Source: Mesorhizobium sp. SARCC-RB16n
Lineage (GTDB): Bacteria; Pseudomonadota; Alphaproteobacteria; Rhizobiales; Rhizobiaceae
NCBI RefSeq assembly: GCF_008520305.1
Contig: NZ_ML703253.1
Span: 337,409 to 397,658, forward strand
Direction of reading: 5' to 3'
DNA length: 60,250 bases
In this document: positions 24,435 through 33,069 of the stretch, in pieces
Numbering within the stretch: position 1 is the first letter of the stretch
Layout of the letters: each line of letters starts with the position of its first letter
The notes under the pieces: model-generated
What the model saw: the letters and a program-made list of their open reading frames with translations, nothing else
The model's database searches: none
Told to the model about the DNA's origin: nothing
Position numbers and translations under genes: made by a program

Positions 24435-26540
24435 TCAGGACGCCCTGCGTCTCGATGCGTCGTCGGCCATTGGTGCCGCGCGCGCCACGATCCGCTCCAG
24501 CGGTTCGGGCCGGTGCAGCAGGAAGCCTTGGCCGAACTCGACGCCGATGTCGCCCAGCATGGCCACCGTGTCCTGCCGCTCGATCTTCTCGGCCACGACC
24601 GCGCAGCCGAGGCTGCGGGCGATGCTCGTGATGGCCAGCACGATCTCGCGGTCGAAGCGGCTTTCCGTGATATGCTCGATGAAGGAGCCGTCGATCTTGA
24701 TGGCATCGACCGGAAAGCGCCTGAGATATTCGAACGAACTCATGCCGGCGCCGAAATCGTCTAGGCTGACCCTGCAGCGCCGCTCGCGCGCCTTGCGCAC
24801 GAAGGTTTCGGCGGCATCGAAATTGGTGACGGCGGCGGTTTCGGTGATCTCGAAGCCGATGCCGGAATGCGGCGCCCCGGTTTCCTCGATGATGCTGTCG
24901 ACGAAGTCCCACAGCCCGGGATCGCTCAGCGTCTGCGCCGACAGGTTGAAGCCGAGCGTGATCACGCCGGATTTCATCGCCGCGCTGTGCTGCGACAGCG
25001 CGGTGCGGATGATCCAACGATCGAGCCGGGCGGCAATGCCGAAGCGCTCCGCCGCCGGTATGAACTCGCCGGGCGGGATCAGCCGGCCGCCCTTTCCGGC
25101 AAGCCGCGCCAGCACCTCGACATGGCGGTTCTCTTCCCAGGGCCTGCCCAGCCGGTGGATCTCTTGGCCGAACAGTTTCAGCCTGCCGTCATCCATGGCG
25201 TCCACCGTGTCGGCGGCGAGCCGTGCCGCGTTGAGGCCGCCCGAACCCGAGATGGCATCGGTCGAAAACAGCGCGAAGCGATCACGCCCGGCGGCCTTGG
25301 CGGCGTAGCAGGCATCGTCTGCGCAGGCCAGCGCGTCGGCAACCGTGGTGACATGGTCGCGGACGATGGCGATGCCGATGCTGGCCGCCAGCCGGCGCGA
25401 CGTCGCGGCAAGGCCAAGATCGGCGTCGCGCACGGCCGCCAGGATGGCGCCGGCCAGCCGCTCGGCTTGCACGGCGTCGCAATCGGGCACCATCAGCGCG
25501 AACTCGTCGCCGCCGAGCCGCGCGGCATGCGCCGATGGCGGCAGGCAGCGGCCAATCCCCGCCGCGACGCTCTTCAGCGCCAGATCGCCCGCGGCATGGC
25601 CGGCGAAATCGTTGAGCGCCTTGAAGTAATCGAGGTCGATGTAGAACACCGCAAGCGGCACGCCCGTGGCGATATGGTGGGCGAGCAGCCTGTCGAAGGC
25701 GGCGCGGTTCCACAGGCCGGTCAGCGCGTCATGACGGGCGGCGAAGGCAAGCTCCTGTTCGCGCAGCTTGTCCTCGGTGATGTCGCGCAGGGTGCCGAGA
25801 ACCAGGCCGGCCGCGCCCGCCGCGGCGACGAAGCGCACCAGCGACTCGACATGGCGGATGGCGCCGTCGCGCCTGATGATGCGGTATTGCGAGGCGGTAA
25901 CCCTGTCCGAGCCGGGTGTCGGCAAATGCGCCTGCTCGGTGGCGTCCTTGTCGTCGGGATGCAGGTAGGTATGCCAGAGGTCGCCCGACACTTCGTCGGT
26001 GTCGGCAACCAGGCCGAATATGTCCCGGGTGCGGGCGTCCCAATAGCTCTTGTTGGTGGCCAGGTCATAATGCCAGATGCCGGTGCCGCTGGCGGCGAGC
26101 GCCAAGCGGAAGCGCACATTGACCTGTTCGAGCGCGGCCTCGGCCGCCTTCTGCTTCGAGATGTCGGTCTGTACGCCCATTAGCCGGAGGGGCTTGCCGT
26201 CGGCGTCGCGCTCGACGATGCCGCCGCGGTCGAGCACCCATATCCAATGGCCCTTCTTGTGCTTGAGCCTGAGTTCGGTCTCGATGGCGTCGGTCAGCCC
26301 GGCAATATGGCGGTCGCCGCTGGCCAGCGCCCGCTCGCGGTCATCGGGATGGGTCAGTTGCAGCCACAGGTCGCTGGTGGCGGCAAGCTCGTTCTCCTCA
26401 TAGCCCAGCATCCGGGCCCAGGTCGCCGAATAGAAGCAGTCGCCGGTGCTGAGATTCCAGTCCCAGACGCCAAGATGGGCACTCTCCAGGGCCTTGGCCC
26501 AGAACCCTCCGTTGCGACTTTTCTTACCCTGACGCGCCAT
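24435..26540 (-). CDS. PAS-PAS-GGDEF-EAL protein with altered EAL motif
   Basis: 701 residues, no membrane segment. PAS1 (about 15-130) and PAS2 (about 145-260) are followed by a GGDEF domain with intact RLGGDEF (GGDEF 343-347) and an EAL-type domain. The EAL signature reads EVL (475-477), while NLSAQT, FEITET, DDFGAGMSS and IKIDGSF are kept. The AEGVE block is AEKIE. Cyclase activity looks possible; phosphodiesterase activity may be lowered or lost. The PAS domains would sense redox, oxygen or a ligand. The ATG at 26540 (MARQGKKS) was chosen because upstream sequence is unlike the family. It is one of three cyclic-di-GMP proteins in the window. Confidence 0.92.
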   Translation of the reverse strand: MARQGKKSRNGGFWAKALESAHLGVWDWNLSTGDCFYSATWARMLGYEENELAATSDLWLQLTHPDDRERALASGDRHIAGLTDAIETELRLKHKKGHWIWVLDRGGIVERDADGKPLRLMGVQTDISKQKAAEAALEQVNVRFRLALAASGTGIWHYDLATNKSYWDARTRDIFGLVADTDEVSGDLWHTYLHPDDKDATEQAHLPTPGSDRVTASQYRIIRRDGAIRHVESLVRFVAAAGAAGLVLGTLRDITEDKLREQELAFAARHDALTGLWNRAAFDRLLAHHIATGVPLAVFYIDLDYFKALNDFAGHAAGDLALKSVAAGIGRCLPPSAHAARLGGDEFALMVPDCDAVQAERLAGAILAAVRDADLGLAATSRRLAASIGIAIVRDHVTTVADALACADDACYAAKAAGRDRFALFSTDAISGSGGLNAARLAADTVDAMDDGRLKLFGQEIHRLGRPWEENRHVEVLARLAGKGGRLIPPGEFIPAAERFGIAARLDRWIIRTALSQHSAAMKSGVITLGFNLSAQTLSDPGLWDFVDSIIEETGAPHSGIGFEITETAAVTNFDAAETFVRKARERRCRVSLDDFGAGMSSFEYLRRFPVDAIKIDGSFIEHITESRFDREIVLAITSIARSLGCAVVAEKIERQDTVAMLGDIGVEFGQGFLLHRPEPLERIVARAAPMADDASRRRAS

Positions 26541-26770
26541 TGTCCGTTTCTTCTGCCCCACCCCGCGGGCAATCTGCGACAAAACCAGAGAAGAAACAGT
26601 TACCGGGCAGCGGAAGGGGCGCAATGTCTGCTCTCCCGGCGACAATCGTGACTTCAGCCTTTCGATTGGCCGGCAAGAACCGGAGTTTTGTGATGGTCCG
26701 ATCGTCCTAGGGATGCCCCGGATCATCGACATGGGTGATCCCCAAGCCAGACAAGAAGAGGACGCTCCCT

Positions 26771-27220
26771 ATGACCAAGCAAGAAGACAACAAGGCCGTC
26801 GTCGTCAGATGGTTCACCGACTTCTGGGGTGAAACCTGCGACCTGTCCGTCGTCGACGACCTTGCCGCGCCCGACATGCTGCTCAAATATTCCTTGCATG
26901 AGCCGCGCCGGGGCCGCGACGACATCAAGGCCTTCATGACCGATTTCCGCACCGCTTTCCCGGATCTCAACTTCTGGGCCACCGCCGACCTCATCGCCGA
27001 GGATGACTATGTCGTCGGCCAATGGGAAGGTGGCGGGACGCATACCGGTCCGGCCTTCGGTGATTTCCTCGCCGGCTCGCTGCCCGCCGCCACCGGCCGC
27101 ACCATACGCTTCACCGGCACAACGGTGCTGAAGGTGATCGACGGCAGGATCGTCGAGGAAATCGGCCTCGACGACGGCGTCGCCGCCCTCACCCAGCTCG
27201 GCCTGATCAAGGCCGCCTGA
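26771..27220 (+). CDS. SnoaL-like ester cyclase family protein
   Basis: 149 residues with the NTF2-like SnoaL-type order: VVRWFTDFWGETCDLSVVDD, then AFMTDFRTAFPDLNFWATAD, WEGGGTHTGPAFG and a C-terminal KVIDGRIVEEIGLDDGVAAL. Family members include polyketide cyclases and many proteins of unknown role. The start at 26771 follows GAGGACGCTCCCT; a frame beginning at 26735 is less likely. It stands alone, divergent from the PAS-GGDEF-EAL gene by 230 bp. The substrate is unknown. Confidence 0.88.
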   Translation: MTKQEDNKAVVVRWFTDFWGETCDLSVVDDLAAPDMLLKYSLHEPRRGRDDIKAFMTDFRTAFPDLNFWATADLIAEDDYVVGQWEGGGTHTGPAFGDFLAGSLPAATGRTIRFTGTTVLKVIDGRIVEEIGLDDGVAALTQLGLIKAA

Positions 27221-27491
27221 GCGAGCCCACTTGAGCGAAGGGGGCGATCGCCTGGACAGCGATGCCCTCTTCGATCGCGGCGGAGGCGCGGCAGCGTTTC
27301 CGGGGAACCGGCAATCATCGATACTGCCGCATTTCATCGACGTCTTCGTTAAAAACTCCTTGAGGAAAAGGGAAGAATCATATCCGCGCGATGTTTGAAA
27401 TATCCTTTCTCCAAAAGTGTAACCTGGCAGTAATACTTCCCGTCATAGACAAGATTCGGAAATCTTGGGGCAGTTGGCGGGACGTCTTTCG

Positions 27492-28562
27492 ATGAGTGCG
27501 TACACCGGGCGCCGGGCTGGCGATCGCCGCTCGTTTGCCGTTCTTGACCTGGACATCGCGACGACCAGAAGCGGCTGGCTGCTGACGGCCATGTGCCTGG
27601 CTTACGCCCTGGCCGCGCTCTGCATCGCGCCGTACCGGTACCTGCACCTGGCCCAGTCCTACGCCCAGCCGTTCGCCTTCTTCCTGCCCGCGCTGCTTGC
27701 GGCCGGTCTGGGCCTGGTGGCGCTGACATTCTCCAGGCAAAACCCGACCAGGTTCATGCTCGACACGATCAGGCAGCGTTGGCTGGGCGCCGCACCGGTG
27801 ATCCTCCTGTTCTTTCTCGGCATCACAGCCTTCACCACCTTCAAGATCTCCATGTCCGACTTCGTGCCATTCTATGCCGACGGCATGCTGGCGGAGCTTG
27901 ATCTTGGATTGCATGGCGCCGACCCCTGGACATGGGCGCACAGCGTCGTTCCCGAATCCGTCTCGGCGGTCGTTTTCTTCGGCTACGGATATGGCTGGCA
28001 CGTGCAATGGTTCGGCACTTTGCTGTTCGTCGCCTTCTGGAACAACCCGGCAGGGCGTCTGCGCTATCTCTGGGCGCTGGCGCTGACCACGATTCTGTGC
28101 GGCACGGTTCTGGCCACGTTGTTGTCGTCCACGGGTCCGATATTCCACGACCAGTTCTATGGCGGCGACCGATTTGGCGCACTGCGGGACGCTCTGGCGC
28201 AGAACGGCTATGCCGCGCCGGTTCATACCTATGCCAATTATCTGCTTGCCGCTTTCGAAAGCAAGCGGCCGGAACTTGGCGGCGGCATTTCCGCCATGCC
28301 AAGCATGCATGTCGCCTTCGCCACGCTCAACGCGTTCTTTCTGAGCGGTTTCGGTCGCCGGTGGGCGTTTGCCGCCTGGTCCTTCGCGGCATTTATCCTG
28401 TTCGGTTCGGTCTACACCGGCTGGCACTATGCGGTGGACGGCTACCTTTCCGTCCTCGTCGTGTCTGTGCTCTGGTACCTGACCGGACGTTTCGTTCTGC
28501 CGCGGGCCAGCCGCGACGCCGCCGGGATGGAACTGCCGCTGCCCGAACCGGCATCGCAATGA
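27492..28562 (+). CDS. PAP2-family membrane phosphatase / lipid phosphotransferase
   Basis: 356 residues with at least six hydrophobic segments (for example LLTAMCLAYALAALCI, PALLAAGLGLVALTF, APVILLFFLGITAF). The PAP2 acid-phosphatase site is split into GGGISAMPSMHVAFA (with the active His) and GWHYAVDGYLS (second His and Asp). Bacterial and fungal inositol-phosphoceramide synthase relatives share this late PAP2 arrangement, so it may transfer or hydrolyse a lipid phosphate in the inner membrane. The ATG at 27492 has a fair upstream site; TTG at 27465 is the alternative. It converges on a secreted protein gene. Confidence 0.88.
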   Translation: MSAYTGRRAGDRRSFAVLDLDIATTRSGWLLTAMCLAYALAALCIAPYRYLHLAQSYAQPFAFFLPALLAAGLGLVALTFSRQNPTRFMLDTIRQRWLGAAPVILLFFLGITAFTTFKISMSDFVPFYADGMLAELDLGLHGADPWTWAHSVVPESVSAVVFFGYGYGWHVQWFGTLLFVAFWNNPAGRLRYLWALALTTILCGTVLATLLSSTGPIFHDQFYGGDRFGALRDALAQNGYAAPVHTYANYLLAAFESKRPELGGGISAMPSMHVAFATLNAFFLSGFGRRWAFAAWSFAAFILFGSVYTGWHYAVDGYLSVLVVSVLWYLTGRFVLPRASRDAAGMELPLPEPASQ

Positions 28563-28653
28563 TCAGCCTGCCTGGCTTCGTCGGAGGCAGCAAGAGCCGT
28601 CTGCTACGCCCGCATCGCTGATTCCATGGGGTCGACGGGAACTTCGGGACAAT

Positions 28654-28681
28654 GGCCAGGCGGCGTCGGCGCCGCCTGGCC
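28654..28681. terminator. Perfect hairpin between convergent genes
   Basis: 12-bp perfect stem ggccaggcggcg (28654-28665) and cgccgcctggcc (28670-28681) with a TCGG tetraloop, between the convergent PAP2 and secreted-protein genes. No U-run follows, so it is a terminator-like or mRNA-stabilising element shared by both transcripts. Confidence 0.6.
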
Positions 28682-28688
28682 GTGCCGG

Positions 28689-29225
28689 TTACTGGCTCGG
28701 CGCCATCGCGTGCTCGCACGACACTTTGGGGTTCATGTCGGCGAACGTGCCGGTCGGGTTGCCTTTCCAGGCCCAGACGTGCAGTTCGTAGAACTCACCC
28801 AGGCCATAGCGGTTGGGCGCGCTGTTGAAGTTGAACAACTGCCCTTCGAGCGAGGCCGGCCCCTTCGAGGTGATGTATTCGACCGCCACCAGCTTCAGCG
28901 TGCCGTCGGCCATCGGCTCGTACATCACCGCTTCGGGACGGGCGATGTCGATCTTGTCGTCCTTCAGATACCCGCCATTGACATAGTGGATGCCCATGGC
29001 GCCGCCGGTGATGCCGCTGGCGCAGGGAATGGGCGCATAGCCTTCTGCTGTCGCGGCGTTGACGTCGAGAAACCGGCTGTTGGCGGCCCGCACCTTTTCA
29101 GCCAGCGGACTGGCATCCGGCGCGCCCGCTGCCGCCTCCTGATGCGCCTCAGCAAAGGTCGTGCAGACGACCAGCATTGCCCCCGCCATGAGAAGCCTGT
29201 TGCGAGAGTTTGATTTCATATCCAT
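28689..29225 (-). CDS. Secreted hypothetical protein
   Basis: About 178 residues. A signal peptide (SRNRLLMAGAMLVVCTTF, cleavage after EAHQ or AEA) is followed by a mature domain with DVNAATAEGYAPIPCASGIT and GGAMGIHYVNGGYL, a block MYEPMADGTLKLVAVEYI and a tail FYELHVWAWKGNPTGTFADM with a final SCEHAM. The two Cys could form a disulfide. I recognise the pattern of a widespread exported hypothetical protein but no function. The start could be ATG 29225 or 29219; AGGA favours the former. Confidence 0.75.
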   Translation of the reverse strand: MDMKSNSRNRLLMAGAMLVVCTTFAEAHQEAAAGAPDASPLAEKVRAANSRFLDVNAATAEGYAPIPCASGITGGAMGIHYVNGGYLKDDKIDIARPEAVMYEPMADGTLKLVAVEYITSKGPASLEGQLFNFNSAPNRYGLGEFYELHVWAWKGNPTGTFADMNPKVSCEHAMAPSQ

Positions 29226-29340
29226 TCCATTCCTGTTGAAAACGCATGGCTGGCCGGCCGCCGACAATACGGCGGCACGACAGGCAAGCGCCGTGGCTGT
29301 TGCTGTTTGGAGGTACCGAAAACGACGCGGCGAATGCCGG

Positions 29341-29667
29341 TCATCCCTTCGGCAGATACGGGATCGTTCCGGCCAGATCGGTGTCGTCGATCAGCTGGAA
29401 ACGGCTGTCGCTGCCGCCCTGGCGGGCCGAAACGAAAGGCGCGTAGGCCGGATCATTGGTGAAGGCGCGCGCCGCGGCTTCCGACGGGAAAGCCATCAGG
29501 GCGATCAGCGTCGTGTCGAGCGGCTTGCCTTCCAGCGTCTTCACATTGCCGCTGCGCGACAGATATTTGCCGCCATGCTTGTGGACGAGGTCATGCACCG
29601 ACGCGGCATAGGCCGGGACCCATTTCGGGTCCTTCATCTTGATGTCCGCGATAACGTAAGCAGTCAT
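29341..29667 (-). CDS. DUF1330 domain protein
   Basis: 108 residues of the ferredoxin-like alpha/beta-barrel DUF1330 type: AYVIADIKMKDPKWVPAYAA, KYLSRSGNVKTLEGK, TTLIALMAFPSEAAARAF. Relatives are dimeric small proteins of unknown catalytic role related to antibiotic-biosynthesis monooxygenase folds. It is divergent from the HxlR regulator at 29843, with a perfect palindrome between them, so it is probably that regulator's target. Cytoplasmic. Confidence 0.9.
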   Translation of the reverse strand: MTAYVIADIKMKDPKWVPAYAASVHDLVHKHGGKYLSRSGNVKTLEGKPLDTTLIALMAFPSEAAARAFTNDPAYAPFVSARQGGSDSRFQLIDDTDLAGTIPYLPKG

Positions 29668-29755
29668 TGTGGTCTCCTAGTTGCGGCGCACAGGGGTATC
29701 CCGTGCACCGGCCAAAGGGCTCGCATGGCAAGGCCTACGCCAGCCAGTCCGCGAT

Positions 29756-29783
29756 CTGTACCGGGCCGGTACAGTTTCTGTAC
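29756..29783. promoter_or_regulatory. Palindromic operator of the HxlR/DUF1330 pair
   Basis: CTGTACCGG and CCGGTACAG around one central base (29756-29774), followed by a further CTGTAC half-site (29778-29783). It is in the gap between the divergent DUF1330 and HxlR genes, 60 to 90 bp from each start, and is the best candidate for HxlR binding. Confidence 0.7.
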
Positions 29784-29842
29784 TCGCCGCCTCAATCATG
29801 AAGGGCTAATGTTCTCGCAAGGTTCGAGGGAGAGGCACAGTC

Positions 29843-30535
29843 ATGACGCAGCACGGATACAAACAGTTCTGCCCGCTATCGATGGCCGCCGAGGTGCTGT
29901 GCACCCGCTGGACGATGGTGCTGATGCGCGAGCTGGTGGCGGGGTCGACCCGCTTCAATGACCTGCGCCGCGGCGTGCCCAAAATGTCGCCGACCCTTCT
30001 GTCGCAACGGCTGAAGGAGCTTGAGCTGGCGGGGATCGTCGAGCGCAAGGAGGTCCAGGGAGAAAGAGGGATTTTCGACTACCGGCTGACCGAGGCCGGC
30101 CGCGATCTGCGCCCGGTCGTCGAGGCGATGGGCTTCTGGGGCCAGAAATGGGTCGAATCCCGGTTGTCCCTCAAGAACCTCGATCCGTCGCTGCTGATGT
30201 GGGACATGCGGCGCAACCTGAATCCCTCGCCGCTGCCCGAAGGGCGCACGGTGATACAATTTCTGTACCAGGAACTCCCCGCCTCCAAACGCTCGTGGTG
30301 GCTGATCGTCGAAAAGCACGGCGAGGTCGACCTGTGCTGGTACGATCCGGGCTTCGACGTCGACCTCTATGTCTCGACCGACCTGCACACGATGACGGCG
30401 ATCTGGATGGGATTGCTGACCGTCGAGAAGGCCGGCGCGAAGGTCACCCTGACCGGCGACCAGTCCATCGGCAGGAAGATGCAGGCCTGGCTTGGCCTCA
30501 GCCCGTTCGCGGTGGAACCCAAACGCGCGGCGTAG
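29843..30535 (+). CDS. HxlR-family regulator with C-terminal ligand-binding-like domain
   Basis: 230 residues. An HxlR winged helix occupies the first ~100 residues (CPLSMAAEVLCTRWTMVLMR, LSQRLKELELAGIVERKEV). The C-terminal ~110 residues (ASKRSWWLIVEKHGEVDLCW, DLYVSTDLHTMTAIWMGLLT) look like an SCP2/sterol-carrier-like sensor, so the protein is about twice the usual HxlR length. The conserved Cys10 and Cys20 could sense electrophiles. It is divergent from DUF1330 with a palindromic operator between them. Confidence 0.9.
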   Translation: MTQHGYKQFCPLSMAAEVLCTRWTMVLMRELVAGSTRFNDLRRGVPKMSPTLLSQRLKELELAGIVERKEVQGERGIFDYRLTEAGRDLRPVVEAMGFWGQKWVESRLSLKNLDPSLLMWDMRRNLNPSPLPEGRTVIQFLYQELPASKRSWWLIVEKHGEVDLCWYDPGFDVDLYVSTDLHTMTAIWMGLLTVEKAGAKVTLTGDQSIGRKMQAWLGLSPFAVEPKRAA

Positions 30536-30568
30536 GAGCAGGTGCCGTCGGCAAGCCCGTGGTGAAGC

Positions 30569-30970
30569 TTAGGCGCGCTTGCCGCCCCTTTCATTTGCGA
30601 GGTGATAGGGTCGCACGAGGATTTCGGCGGGAATGTTCCATTCCTTGTTCAGTTTGAAGATCATGTCGAGGGTAAGGGCGCGCTTTCTGTTCAGGACCTC
30701 GGTTGCCCGAGGCGACGATCCGATCACTTCGGCCAAAGCCTTTCGCGACAGGTTGAACAATTTCATGTGCGAATGAATGGCTTCAACGGGATCGGGTGCT
30801 TCAATCGGATAGTGCTTATCCTCATAAGCCTCGATCAGGGTTGCGAGAACGTCAAAGCGATCGCCGTCGGGAGAGCCTATCTCCGGCTCATTCTCGAAGT
30901 ATTTGGTGATTTCGGCGATCGCCCAATCGTAATCGGCTTCGGTCTTAATGGGTCGAATGTCTTCCATCAT
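30569..30970 (-). CDS. higA: HigA-type antitoxin
   Basis: 133 residues. An acidic N-terminal region (TEADYDWAIAEITKYFENEP) precedes a Xre-type HTH (FNLSRKALAEVIGSSPRATE, VLNRKRALTLDMIFKLNKEW). This is the longer HigA form, with the DNA-binding domain at the C-terminal side. It neutralises the HigB nuclease and represses the operon. The start overlaps the toxin's stop by 4 bp (ATGA), so the toxin is first and translation is coupled, as is typical for higBA. Confidence 0.92.
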   Translation of the reverse strand: MMEDIRPIKTEADYDWAIAEITKYFENEPEIGSPDGDRFDVLATLIEAYEDKHYPIEAPDPVEAIHSHMKLFNLSRKALAEVIGSSPRATEVLNRKRALTLDMIFKLNKEWNIPAEILVRPYHLANERGGKRA

Positions 30971-31263
30971 ACCTTCTCCGGATCAATCTTGTCATATTCT
31001 TTATGTGTCCCGACGAATTTGATCAGGACCCGGTGAAATTTGTAGGCGACGTGGACGATCAGGCGGTACTTGTTGCCGCCAATATCGAAAATGACGCGGT
31101 TGTCGCCCACGAAATCGACGGTCGTTCCGAATGCATCCTTGATGTCGGCCGGAGTCTTCCAATCGGCACTGCCGACAGCAACATACCAAGCCGTCAGAGG
31201 CGCTTCCGCCTGATGGTGCTTGGCCCAAAAGTCCTTCAGCGCTTTCTTGGCGATGATTTGCAT
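30967..31263 (-). CDS. higB: HigB-type mRNA interferase toxin
   Basis: 98 residues of the RelE/HigB fold: KKALKDFWAKHHQAEAPLTA, then DFVGDNRVIFDIGGNKYRLI, and a C-terminal FVGTHKEYDKIDPEKV with the usual His-x-x-Tyr-Asp. HigB cleaves ribosome-bound mRNA. The ATG at 31263 is directly preceded by AAGGTG; a GTG at 31266 would add one residue. Two palindromic operators and a promoter lie upstream. It is next to the Ada gene, which is transcribed in the opposite direction. Confidence 0.92.
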   Translation of the reverse strand: MQIIAKKALKDFWAKHHQAEAPLTAWYVAVGSADWKTPADIKDAFGTTVDFVGDNRVIFDIGGNKYRLIVHVAYKFHRVLIKFVGTHKEYDKIDPEKV

Positions 31264-31268
31264 CACCT

Positions 31269-31318
31269 TATATAGCGAATTCCCAAACCGGGAACAAGCG
31301 AAATTCCCAAATTGGGAA
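31269..31318 (-). promoter_or_regulatory. higBA promoter with two HigA operators
   Basis: On the minus strand TTGTTC (31292-31297) and TATATA (31269-31274) are spaced by 17 bp, with the start codon only about 6 nt after TATATA, so the transcript may be nearly leaderless. Two dyads, TTCCCAAACCGGGAA (31280-31294) and TTCCCAAATTGGGAA (31304-31318), lie 24 bp apart. The first lies in the spacer and overlaps the TTGTTC box; the second is upstream of the promoter. Together they fit HigA autorepression. Confidence 0.7.
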
Positions 31319-31422
31319 GGATTGCATTAGATGCAGCATCTTGACCTCAACCACGCTTGCACCTCCTGACAGTTGGCAGGAAACGGGTGGCGGGATCGGC
31401 TTTTGGCGGCTTCAATGCGCTT

Positions 31423-32544
31423 ATGTTCATCACCCTGGCCAAACGTCTGCAACCCGCGCCGCTGCCGGTGGCCGACGACCCGCGCTGGGCGCGCATCGTG
31501 GCGCGTGACAAGTCGGCCGACGGGAAATTCTGGTATTCGGTGGCGACGACCGGCGTCTATTGCCGGCCCTCCTGCCCGTCGCGGCGCGCCAACCCCGCCA
31601 ATGTCCAGTTGCACGACACTTTACAACAGGCGAAGGCGACAGGCTTTCGCCCATGCCGGCGCTGCAATCCGGACGGCCCTTCGCTCGAGGCCGCCAACGC
31701 CGCGATGGTCGCCAATGCCTGCCGCAGGATCGAGGAAAGCGAGGAGGAACCCTCGCTCGCCGAACTGGCCGGTGCCGCCGGCCGCAGCCCCGGCTATTTC
31801 CACCGCGTCTTCAAGGCGACCACCGGGCTGACGCCGAAGGATTATGCAGCGGCCCGGCGTGCCGCCCGGGTCCGCCAGGGCCTGGAAGACGGCGTCAGCG
31901 TGACATCGGCGATCTACGATGCGGGCTTCAATTCGAGCGGGCGCTTCTACGAAAAATCGACCGGCATGCTCGGCATGACGCCGACGCGCTATCGCGCCGG
32001 CGGCGCCAATGAGGAGATCCGCTTCGCGGTCGGCGAAACTTCGCTCGGCACCATCCTGGTCGCCTCGAGCCGGAAGGGCGTCGCCTCGATCCTGCTCGGC
32101 CAGGATCCCGACGCGCTGGTGCGCGACCTGCAGGACCGTTTCCCCAAGGCACGGCTGGTCGGCGGCGACAGCGACTACGAGGCGCTGGTCGCGCAGGTCG
32201 TCGGCTTCGTCGAGGCGCCGGCGCTCGGTCTCGACCTGCCGCTCGACGTGCGCGGCACTGCGTTCCAGCAGCGCGTCTGGCAGACCTTGCGGGACATCCC
32301 GGCCGGCCGCACCGTCTCCTACGCCGAGATCGCCCAGCGTATTGGCGCGCCGAAGGCGACCCGCGCCATCGCCGCCGCCTGCGCCGCCAACGCCCTTGCG
32401 GTGGCCATTCCATGCCACCGCGTGATCAGGAAGGACGGCGCCCTGTCCGGCTATGCCTGGGGCGCGGAGCGCAAACGCGCGCTGCTCGACCGCGAGGCCG
32501 GCGCGCCGGTGAAGTCACCCGACAACGGGCTCTCTCAGGCCTGA
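31423..32544 (+). CDS. ada: Ada: bifunctional regulator / O6-methylguanine-DNA methyltransferase
   Basis: 373 residues with the full Ada plan: zinc/methyl-phosphotriester domain (C47, C51, C78, C81 in VYCRPSC and FRPCRRC), AraC-type HTH (PSLAELAGAAGRSPGYFHRV) and a C-terminal methyltransferase with IPCHRVIRKDG (active Cys C331). It repairs methylphosphotriesters at the N-terminal zinc site and O6-methylguanine in the C-terminal domain, then activates adaptive genes. The ATG at 31423 was chosen because the longer frame adds no family sequence. Ogt-like and 2OG-oxygenase genes follow at 33070 and 33618, probable targets. Confidence 0.95.
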   Translation: MFITLAKRLQPAPLPVADDPRWARIVARDKSADGKFWYSVATTGVYCRPSCPSRRANPANVQLHDTLQQAKATGFRPCRRCNPDGPSLEAANAAMVANACRRIEESEEEPSLAELAGAAGRSPGYFHRVFKATTGLTPKDYAAARRAARVRQGLEDGVSVTSAIYDAGFNSSGRFYEKSTGMLGMTPTRYRAGGANEEIRFAVGETSLGTILVASSRKGVASILLGQDPDALVRDLQDRFPKARLVGGDSDYEALVAQVVGFVEAPALGLDLPLDVRGTAFQQRVWQTLRDIPAGRTVSYAEIAQRIGAPKATRAIAAACAANALAVAIPCHRVIRKDGALSGYAWGAERKRALLDREAGAPVKSPDNGLSQA

Positions 32545-32557
32545 CGAGGACCCGGCA

Positions 32558-32785
32558 ATGCGTGCGATGGCCAGGTCCTCCATCACCGGTGCGAACAGCC
32601 AGATCGCCAACGGCGCCGCCGTCAACCGAGAGGACGCGAAGACGCTGGTGATGGCTGCCATTGGCACGCTTGTCGAGGATGGCAAGGCCGAGTGGAGCCG
32701 AACCGCGACCGGCGAGATCGAACTGCGGCTGTTATCAGGCGAGGTGTTCTTGCTCGGCGAGGTCTGTGTCACGCGTGTCGCCTAA
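32558..32785 (+). CDS. Small hypothetical protein downstream of ada
   Basis: 75 residues starting at ATG 32558, 7 nt after GAGGA and 13 bp after the ada stop, so likely cotranscribed. The central stretch ANGAAVNREDAKTLVMAAIG resembles no family I recognise; the C-terminal half (GEIELRLLSGEVFLLGEVCV) looks beta-stranded. No DNA-repair motif is visible. The role is unknown, but the position invites testing as part of the alkylation response. Confidence 0.6.
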   Translation: MRAMARSSITGANSQIANGAAVNREDAKTLVMAAIGTLVEDGKAEWSRTATGEIELRLLSGEVFLLGEVCVTRVA

Positions 32786-32795
32786 GTACACCTTA

Positions 32796-32960
32796 GCACT
32801 CTACGGCGCCCCCCTCTGTCCTGCCGGACATCTCCCCCACTTGTGGGGAGATTAGCTGTCATCACGGCCTTCGCCAATCTCCAACGTTGCCGGACGAGGG
32901 CCGGCGCCGAAAATCTCCCTCCTTGTGGGGGAGATGTCCGGCAGGACAGAGGGGGGCGCC
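32796..32960. repeat. Palindromic repeat with perfect 36-bp arms
   Basis: The arms 32805-32840 and 32925-32960 are exact reverse complements over 36 bp and read ggcgcccccctctgtcctgc… inward; an 84-bp core lies between them. A second copy is at 55541-55720. It lies between the ada-linked small gene and ogt and fills most of the 285-bp gap. Confidence 0.95.
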
Positions 32961-33069
32961 ACAGAACTCGGCCATCCACAAGTTGGCAATTTGAATTTGA
33001 AAGCAAGCACCGGAGTGAGGAACAGCCGGCACGTGGCTAGAGTTCAGGCACACAGAAGGAGTGAAGGCA

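Noticed and set aside
27221-27491. Possible gene in the gap before the PAP2 gene
   Set aside because: No frame with a ribosome site or recognisable motif; nothing is seen in this stretch.
32796-32960. CRISPR or insertion sequence
   Set aside because: The structure is one inverted pair without spaced direct repeats and without a transposase, so it is a palindromic repeat only.
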